Of a DNA stretch of 64,000 nt, positions 58,833-64,000 are shown piece after piece. How positions within the stretch are numbered: the stretch's first letter is position 1; each line of letters opens with the position of its first letter. A model generated the notes under the pieces. It was not told where the DNA came from, searched no databases, and saw only the letters and a program-made list of their open reading frames with translations. Origin of the DNA: CAVVDY01 sp963815775 (GTDB taxonomy: Bacteria; Acidobacteriota; Terriglobia; Terriglobales; Acidobacteriaceae); assembly GCA_963815775.1 (NCBI GenBank), contig CAWFIB010000021.1:124001-188000 (forward strand). Reading direction: 5' to 3'. The position numbers and the translations under genes are program-made.

Positions 58833-59342
58833 TCAGCTCTTGCGGATGCCGAACAGCGGCATACCGTATTCCACCGGCGCGCCATTGCTGACGAAGACTT
58901 TCGCGATTTCGCCGGTGGCGTCGGCCTCGATTTCGTTCATCAGCTTCATGGCCTCGATGATGCAAAGCACCTGCCCTTCCTTGACCGCGGCGCCCACAGC
59001 CACGTAAGGCGGCGCGCCCGGCGAGGGAGCTTCGTAGAAGGTGCCGACCATGGGTGATTTCACGATGTGCAGGTTGGCATCGTCCGAGGCGGCAGGCGAG
59101 GCAGCCGCACCCGCTGCGGAACCCGGCGCGGCTGCGGCTGGCGCAGGTGGTGACGCAGCCCCCGGCGCCGGCTCAGGCATAACCGGAACCGCATGGGTAA
59201 CAACCATCGGCGCAGGCAGCACTTGCGCCGCTCCTGCCCCACGTTTGATGTGGAGTTTCAGGTCGCCGCGCTCCATCTCGAACTCGGCGATGTCCTTCTC
59301 CACCAGAAACTCGATCAGCTCGCGCAGTTCTTTCTGGTTCAT
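58833..59342 (-). CDS. accB: Biotin carboxyl carrier protein
   Basis: AccB carries biotin for acetyl-CoA carboxylase. The N-terminal helix region is QKELRELIEFLVEKDIAEFEMERGDLKLHIKRG. A Pro/Ala-rich linker follows, then the biotinyl domain with SPMVGTFYEAPSPGAPPYVAVGAAVKEGQVLCIIEAMKLMNEIEAD (parts: IIEAMKLMNEIEAD; the K is biotinylated). The C-terminal GAPVEYGMPLFGI closes it. I start at the ATG at 59342 after GAGGAAT; the frame to 59363 is an unlikely extension. It is second in the pepP-accB-accC-thiE operon. Confidence 0.95.
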   Translation of the reverse strand: MNQKELRELIEFLVEKDIAEFEMERGDLKLHIKRGAGAAQVLPAPMVVTHAVPVMPEPAPGAASPPAPAAAAPGSAAGAAASPAASDDANLHIVKSPMVGTFYEAPSPGAPPYVAVGAAVKEGQVLCIIEAMKLMNEIEADATGEIAKVFVSNGAPVEYGMPLFGIRKS

Positions 59343-59408
59343 GCGATTCCTCGGCACCAGCACTCGCCCGGCGTGGGCTCGAGCGCCGCGCTCTTACTCC
59401 CCCGATGC

Positions 59409-60485
59409 CTATCGTTCGATTAGTTCTTTGGTAACCGGGGTTAGCACTTCGGCTCCGCCGGCGGTGACAACCACCATGTCTTCGATACGGATACCGCCCT
59501 TCCCGGGCACATAAATACCGGGCTCGATCGTAACGACCATGCCCGGTTCCAGCTTTTCCGCCTGCGCCTTCCCTAGCCGCGGCGGTTCGTGAATCTCCAG
59601 ACCCACGCCATGTCCCGTGGAATGAGTGAAGTACCCGTCCAGTTTGGCCTTGCTCAACACCGACCGCGCTGCCTCATCCACATCGCCCGCACTCGCGCCA
59701 GGCTTGACTGCCGCGATGCCGGCAAGCTGCGCCTCCAGCACCGCCTCATACCACGCCCGCTCCAGGCGGCTGACCCGGCCCACATACACAGTGCGGGTCA
59801 TGTCGGAACAATAACCGCGCAGTATAACACCCGAATCGATGACCACGAATCCGCGGCGCGGGATAGCCGCGCTCGTAGCTCGCCCGTGCGGCAGCGCCCC
59901 ACGCTTGCCCCCCGCGACGATGGTTTCGAATGACATGCCATCGGCGCCGCCGCGGCGTGCCGCATATTCGAGTAGCCCTGCAACTTCGACTTCAGATGCG
60001 CCAGACTTCAGCGACGCCAGCGCCTCTTCGTAAACCTTTGCGCCCAGTTTTACTGCCGCCCGGATCAGCTTCAACTCGTCGGCGTCTTTAATAATGCGCT
60101 GGCGCATGATCAGCCCTGACGTCGGCTTCCAGCGAATGCGCTTGGGCGTGAGCCCGCGCATCTGATCGGCTGCTGCAACCGTCGTTAGGTCGGCCTCGAA
60201 GCCAATCGCAGCCGAGCGCAGCTTGCCCAGCATGACAGCCGCATCTTTGACGAGCGCGCCCCTGGAGATCACGATGCGCGCGCCCTTCACCTCTTCACCC
60301 GCCTGCTCGGTGTAACGTCCGTCAGTGAAAAACGTTTTCCGCCCGTTCAGGAAAAGCAGCAACCCGTTGCTGCCGGTGTAGCCGCAAAGATAGCGGAGAT
60401 TTGCGGCGTGAGTTACGACAAAGCCGTCGAACTGCTCCGCATTGAGCGCTTGCTGGAATTTCTTTTGCCGTGCGAGATAGTCCAT
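59409..60485 (-). CDS. pepP: M24 Xaa-Pro aminopeptidase-like protein
   Basis: This is a 358-residue M24 (pita-bread) metallopeptidase that probably removes N-terminal residues before proline. The N-terminal domain has NLRYLCGYTGSNGLLLF. The catalytic part has VIDSGVILRGYCSDMTRTVYVG (Asp pair), GHGVGLEIHEPPRL (His), VTIEPGIYVPGKGG (Glu) and IRIEDMVVV (Glu), so all five metal ligands are present. It begins the operon with accB, accC and thiE. The gene order pepP-accBC resembles that of many Gram-positives, where efp lies between them. Confidence 0.9.
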   Translation of the reverse strand: MDYLARQKKFQQALNAEQFDGFVVTHAANLRYLCGYTGSNGLLLFLNGRKTFFTDGRYTEQAGEEVKGARIVISRGALVKDAAVMLGKLRSAAIGFEADLTTVAAADQMRGLTPKRIRWKPTSGLIMRQRIIKDADELKLIRAAVKLGAKVYEEALASLKSGASEVEVAGLLEYAARRGGADGMSFETIVAGGKRGALPHGRATSAAIPRRGFVVIDSGVILRGYCSDMTRTVYVGRVSRLERAWYEAVLEAQLAGIAAVKPGASAGDVDEAARSVLSKAKLDGYFTHSTGHGVGLEIHEPPRLGKAQAEKLEPGMVVTIEPGIYVPGKGGIRIEDMVVVTAGGAEVLTPVTKELIER

Positions 60486-60594
60486 CTCTGCATTGTATTA
60501 AGACAGACGCCGAAATTACCTCTCACATTTGTTCTTGGCAACGTGAGCATTCACCCGTATTCTGCAAGGACACTTCCTGGCTGCGCCCATCGTG

Positions 60595-61815
60595 ATGGAA
60601 ACGTCCCAATCGCCAAGGCTTGACTCGCCACGCGCGTGGCTCGTGGATGCCGCGGGCTTCCTCGCCTGCTTTGTTGGCTTCGGCGTGCTGTACTCGTTCG
60701 GCATATTTCTCCGGCCCATGATGGCGGAGTTTGGCGTCAGTCATGCCGTCATGTCGATGCTCTTCTCCCTCATGAGCATCCTGTCTTATCTTCTGGGCCC
60801 GTTTACCGGAAATCTGGCCGACCGCATCGGGCCGCGCAAGGTGGTGCTTGCCGGAACCGGATTTATGGCTGCGGGACTGATCATCACGGCGCGGATGCAT
60901 AGTCTTCCGTCCGTTTTTGCCTGTCTCGGGATTGGCGTGGGGGCGGGTTTGGCCTGTGTCTTCGTGCCTGCCATGGCGGCGGTGGGCGAGTGGTTCCGGC
61001 GATACCGTGAACTGGCCCTGGGAATCGCAATCAGCGGCATCGGTTGCGGCACGCTGGCAGCCGCCCCTGTAGGCGCGGCCCTTATCCGGGACTATGGCTG
61101 GCGCAACACGATGACCATCTTCGGGATCGCTGGTGGCGCTCTTCTGCTGCTTAGCGGGTTATGGATGGCAGGACCACCGGTGAACGTCAATAATCCGGGG
61201 AGCAATCATGGGGTGTGGGAAAAAGTGCGGACACCGCGATTCTCAGTAATGTATGTGGCGCTGGTTCTTTCCGCCACTGCCATCCTCATCGCGCTGGTCT
61301 ACCTGCCCGCGCTTGCTGAGCACGAAGGAATGAGTCGCGTGGCGGCCGCCGCCCTGGTGGGCTATATCGGCGGGGCCAGCGTGGTCTCGCGCTTGGGGCT
61401 GGATGCGATTGCCAGGAAACTCGGCATTCTGCGCGTCTATCAAGCCAGCTTTATCTGCGTTTGTGCTGCCTGCTTCGTTTGGATGTACGTAACCTCGCAT
61501 CAGGGACTGGTGCTGTTCTCCATCCTCCTCGGCATCGGCTATGGAGGGGTTGCCGCTCTCACGCCCGCGGTTGCGATTGACATGTTCGGGCTGGAAGGCC
61601 TGGGAGAGCTGCTGGGAATTCTGCTCACCGCGTTTGGCACGGCATCGGTCATTGGCCCGCCTCTCGCCGGATACCTGATTGATCGCAGCGGTAATTATCG
61701 CGACATTATCTGGTACGCCCTGCTGACCTCTTTCCTCGGTGTAATCATGGTTCTGGTGCTGCGCAAGTACAGCCCGCCCATCACCATGGATCAAGGCGAG
61801 AGCGCTGCGGCCTGA
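60595..61815 (+). CDS. MFS transporter, monocarboxylate/oxalate-formate-like
   Basis: This is a 406-residue major facilitator with 12 helices. Its N-terminus (DAAGFLACFVGFGVLYSFGIFLRPMMAEFG) and the loop GNLADRIGPRKVVLAGTGFM (motif A, between helices 2 and 3) resemble eukaryotic MCT-like and bacterial OFA/RhtB-related transporters. The second half repeats the pattern. The substrate may be a monocarboxylate or similar anion. I use the ATG at 60595, three bases after a GTG. It is divergent from pepP. Confidence 0.86.
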   Translation: METSQSPRLDSPRAWLVDAAGFLACFVGFGVLYSFGIFLRPMMAEFGVSHAVMSMLFSLMSILSYLLGPFTGNLADRIGPRKVVLAGTGFMAAGLIITARMHSLPSVFACLGIGVGAGLACVFVPAMAAVGEWFRRYRELALGIAISGIGCGTLAAAPVGAALIRDYGWRNTMTIFGIAGGALLLLSGLWMAGPPVNVNNPGSNHGVWEKVRTPRFSVMYVALVLSATAILIALVYLPALAEHEGMSRVAAAALVGYIGGASVVSRLGLDAIARKLGILRVYQASFICVCAACFVWMYVTSHQGLVLFSILLGIGYGGVAALTPAVAIDMFGLEGLGELLGILLTAFGTASVIGPPLAGYLIDRSGNYRDIIWYALLTSFLGVIMVLVLRKYSPPITMDQGESAAA

Positions 61816-61848
61816 CCTGACGAAAACCTGGGCAAGCCTCATGAAAAC

Positions 61849-61869
61849 GGCCGCCTCAACGGGGCGGCC
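61849..61869. terminator. Hairpin between convergent MFS and PEP-CTERM genes
   Basis: A 7-bp stem GGCCGCC / GGCGGCC with a 7-base loop. T-rich bases follow on the minus side (GTTTTC). It can serve both genes. Confidence 0.7.
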
Positions 61870-61892
61870 TGTTCTCGATGCAACCGACTTCG

Positions 61893-62492
61893 CTAGACCA
61901 GCATTCTGCGGCGCACTACACCCAGCATCCCAACCACTCCGCTGCCCAGCATGATCAGCGTTCCCGGCTCCGGCACATCGCTAAGCTCCATCTGATACGC
62001 GCCGTTGTCGGTGCTGAAAATACCGTTCTGATTGGCGAAATACTCGCCGGGGACTCCGACGCCGCTGGTGTCGACCGACCACGACCAGTAGGCCACGCTG
62101 TTGTCCTTGGAGCTGAGCCCAATCCAGTAGCGCGTGTTCGGGTCCAGCACCTGAGGCTGGGCCAGAAGGAAAAAGTAGTCCTGCAATGAGTCGGTCAGCG
62201 AGCTGTCCTCGACCGTCGCGATGGTATAGATCGGGTTGCCAGGACTGATATTGTTGTCCGCCAGCAACTGAATGGTGAACGATCCAGTCGGCGTGCCTAT
62301 ATCTTCCAGCTTGAGCCCGACGCTGGCCAGAGTGAAACCACCCCCGCCCGTGGAGAAAGAATCCGCTAATGGACCGAAGCTGAATATCGAGTCGGTGCCG
62401 TTGCTGTCGGCGCCAAGATTGTTGTAGATGTCCGTTGCTCCGGCCGCACAGCTCAAAGCCAGCACGAGAACCAGTGGAAGTAAGCGCTTCAT
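61893..62492 (-). CDS. PEP-CTERM sorting-signal protein
   Basis: This is a 199-residue exported protein. A signal peptide (KRLLPLVLVLALSCAAGA) is followed by a beta-rich body with Asn/Gly/Ser-rich loops (IYNNLGADSNGTDSIFSFGPLADSFSTGGGG...). The C-terminus VPEPGTLIMLGSGVVGMLGVVRRR is the PEP-CTERM signal: VPEP, a membrane helix and a basic end. Such proteins are processed by an exosortase and linked to exopolysaccharide-rich matrices. The start at ATG 62492 follows GGAGGAG. No exosortase gene is in the window. Confidence 0.9.
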   Translation of the reverse strand: MKRLLPLVLVLALSCAAGATDIYNNLGADSNGTDSIFSFGPLADSFSTGGGGFTLASVGLKLEDIGTPTGSFTIQLLADNNISPGNPIYTIATVEDSSLTDSLQDYFFLLAQPQVLDPNTRYWIGLSSKDNSVAYWSWSVDTSGVGVPGEYFANQNGIFSTDNGAYQMELSDVPEPGTLIMLGSGVVGMLGVVRRRMLV

Positions 62493-62756
62493 GCGCACTC
62501 CTCCTTTCAAAGAAGGCAAAACCTGGGTAGTGATGCGACTGCCAGCCGCTACATCCGCACCATGCCTTGCGCGGCAGTTGTGCCTAGGATGATGGCACGA
62601 GAATGCCGGCAATACAAATGAAATGGAGCCGGGTGCAAAATACGGGTTTCAGCAACGGCACGGGCAGGAGCCGGGCTCACAAAAGCAACTCCGAGCTAAG
62701 TCATTGACTGGTGGTTGCTTGTCGCTCCATGCGGGTGGAATTCTGGTCTCGCACTC

Positions 62757-63476
62757 TCAGGTATGCCGCACCACCAGCTCGCCTTCCCCCGTCTGTTTCG
62801 ATGTCCGCAGCGTGGCTTTGCCACTTGAAAAATGGGCGACCGCATCCGCGCGCACCAGATAGCTTCCTGGTCCGGGCTCCGCGCCGAAGGGAATCTCCTG
62901 CTCCTCCTGCGGCTGAATGGTGAAGTGCTGATAGCCCAGCGCGGTTGCGCGTCCAATCTCATTGACCGCGACCACGAGCACCGTCAGGCTCGCCGGCTGG
63001 TCGGTATGATTGGCGACGATCAGCGAGCCGGCAATCCTCGTGCCGCTGACCTGAGGCGGACTCTTCCACTCCACCGTAAGCCCGGCCACGACCACAAGCG
63101 TGAACTCGCGCTGCACATGACTCGGCGGAGCATCCACGTCAGAGAGGTTAAGCGTGAAGTGATACTCCCCCGGCGTGGACGGCGTTCCCACGAGCTGGCC
63201 GGGATGACGGCGCAGATGCACTCCCGGTGGGAGGTGGTCCCCCGCCGCCAGTTGCCACGTGTACGGGCTCACGCCGCCACCCGCCTGCAACGACACGTCG
63301 TAGGCGGTACCGGCCGCAGCGGTGGGCAGCGATGAGGTCACAATCGTCAGCGGCTCGACTTGCCCGGCCGCCGGCTTCGCGTGCATCAGCAGGCAGGCCG
63401 TCACCAGCCAGGCCATTAAGCAAACCGAAAGTGAGCCGCGTACCTGCGAGGGAAGCATCGTGCCGTCATTATCCAC
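62757..63476 (-). CDS. Secreted protein with putative Ig-like (He_PIG) domain
   Basis: This is a 239-residue exported protein. A signal peptide (LSVCLMAWLVTACLLMHAKPAAG) leads to an Ig-like fold with the putative-Ig pattern LPTAAAGTAYDVSLQAGGGVSPYTWQLAAGDHLPPGVHLRRHPGQLVGTPSTPGEYHFTL (parts: GTPSTPGEYHFTL). The C-terminal half (LIVANHTDQPASLTVLVVAVNEIGRA) is another beta domain. It might be a cell-surface or adhesin-like protein. The start could be 63476 or 63458; no strong RBS decides. Confidence 0.78.
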   Translation of the reverse strand: MDNDGTMLPSQVRGSLSVCLMAWLVTACLLMHAKPAAGQVEPLTIVTSSLPTAAAGTAYDVSLQAGGGVSPYTWQLAAGDHLPPGVHLRRHPGQLVGTPSTPGEYHFTLNLSDVDAPPSHVQREFTLVVVAGLTVEWKSPPQVSGTRIAGSLIVANHTDQPASLTVLVVAVNEIGRATALGYQHFTIQPQEEQEIPFGAEPGPGSYLVRADAVAHFSSGKATLRTSKQTGEGELVVRHT

Positions 63477-63552
63477 GACGAAGGAAGCGTGGTGCCAGCG
63501 ATTTAGTGGCGCTTAATGGGCCTGTTACGAATGCTATAATCCAACATGCCAC

Positions 63553-63628
63553 GGTGGGTGTAGTTCAGTGGTAGAACTCCGGACTGTGGCTCCGGCTGTC
63601 GTGGGTTCGAGTCCCACCACCCACCCCA
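63553..63628 (+). tRNA. tRNA-His (anticodon GTG)
   Basis: A complete cloverleaf is seen. The acceptor stem GGTGGGTG / CACCCACC includes the extra 5' G (-1) paired to C73, the hallmark of tRNA-His. The D-arm is GTTC-AGTGGTA-GAAC, the anticodon stem CCGGA-CTGTGGC-TCCGG reads GTG, and the T-arm is GTGGG-TTCGAGT-CCCAC. CCA is encoded at the end. Confidence 0.97.
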
Positions 63629-63721
63629 ATCCACCCCTGATTTTGAATGGGTTAGCTGCCTCCTCGGCCCTTTCTTCAGCATGAAACCCACCGGATTTTG
63701 TAGGCCTTCCCAACAGTTGTC

Positions 63722-64000
63722 TCAGTCGATTACGCCGGTGCCAATCCAGCACTGTGCCAGAGACTTCAAGTTCTTCTTGTAGGTCCGGGTCACGGTATAT
63801 TCCTGGCCGTTCTTGAGACGCAATTCGTATTCCCCCGTCAGCGATGCCTGGATGTTCTCCACGTACGAACCGTTGATGAGCACCGATCGATGGATGCGGA
63901 TGAAGCCGTATGGTTTGAGCGTCTCCGCGATCGAGGAGATGGATTCGCGAATCAGATACGAGCCGTTCTTGCGTTCGAGCAGCACGTAGTTTCCTTCGGC
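63722..64000 (-). CDS. LytTR-type DNA-binding regulator, N-terminus outside window
   Basis: The visible 92 codons encode a LytTR DNA-binding domain: AEGNYVLLERKNGSYLIRESISSIAETLKPYGFIRIHRSVLINGSYVENIQ, then GEYELRLKNGQEYTVTRTYKKNLKSL (parts: FIRIHRSVLIN, VTRTYKKNLKSL). LytTR domains bind DNA as the output of two-component response regulators. The frame is open at the window's right edge, so the start and any receiver domain are beyond it. The GTG at 63985 is an internal codon. Confidence 0.88.
   Translation of the reverse strand, partial: AEGNYVLLERKNGSYLIRESISSIAETLKPYGFIRIHRSVLINGSYVENIQASLTGEYELRLKNGQEYTVTRTYKKNLKSLAQCWIGTGVID

Overview
The window looks like a chromosomal segment of an acidobacterium, probably of the Terriglobia / Koribacter-like group. 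The reasons are a high-GC sequence, a MacB-type orphan permease of the kind amplified in Acidobacteria (28.3-30.9 kb), a PEP-CTERM protein, many short secreted hypotheticals, and a dense set of small intergenic hairpins. It is an ordinary chromosome with accessory patches. There are no phage genes, no rRNA operon and no CRISPR array. One tRNA gene, tRNA-His(GTG), lies near the right end.

Left part (0-16.3 kb): a YvcK/GlmR-like protein (cut by the window edge) and GlmU form an amino-sugar pair. A glycine-zipper lipoprotein, the NhaA antiporter and the FtsK translocase follow, then a tightly coupled glcDEF glycolate oxidase operon. Next come sua5/tsaC with a DUF218 protein, divergent from a SpoU/TrmH RNA methyltransferase. 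A GxxExxY gene sits between inverted copies of a short dispersed repeat, followed by rarA. Middle-left (16.3-28 kb): an FHA-GAF-SpoIIE phosphatase, secreted and zinc-ribbon small proteins, a glutaryl-CoA dehydrogenase-like enzyme, a toxin-antitoxin patch (AbrB/PIN and DUF433-like/DUF5615-like), MscL with a zinc ribbon, a DUF1801 protein, a methyltransferase and a serine-hydrolase lipoprotein.

Middle (28-43.8 kb): the ABC-type permease, a TauE/SafE exporter, a large radical SAM protein resembling tetraether/membrane-spanning lipid synthases, a second AbrB/PIN pair with a long gene overlap, a sarcosine-oxidase-like flavoenzyme, a DUF1326 protein, lexA, trxA, a lutC-lut(B+A fusion) lactate-utilisation operon, an isochorismatase-like hydrolase, DUF6496, DUF5996 and DoxX proteins. 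Right part (43.8-64 kb): secreted proteins, a methyltransferase/ABM-monooxygenase pair, a CopG/MazF module flanked by hairpin repeats, a REP-associated tyrosine transposase (RAYT) bracketed by its probable REP hairpins, gdhA, sodA, an aminotransferase, two APC amino-acid permeases, a pepP-accB-accC-thiE operon, an MFS transporter, a PEP-CTERM protein, an Ig-like secreted protein, tRNA-His and a LytTR regulator cut by the window edge.

The most notable signals are the RAYT with three matching REP hairpins, a wider set of hairpins that keep a TTCA/TGAA/TTTA/TAAA loop while the stem sequence changes, the repeat-bracketed GxxExxY cassette whose repeat also forms the end of rarA, the hairpin-flanked MazF module, and the Tes-like radical SAM protein. 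All family assignments come from reading motifs in the translated sequence; no database search was run.
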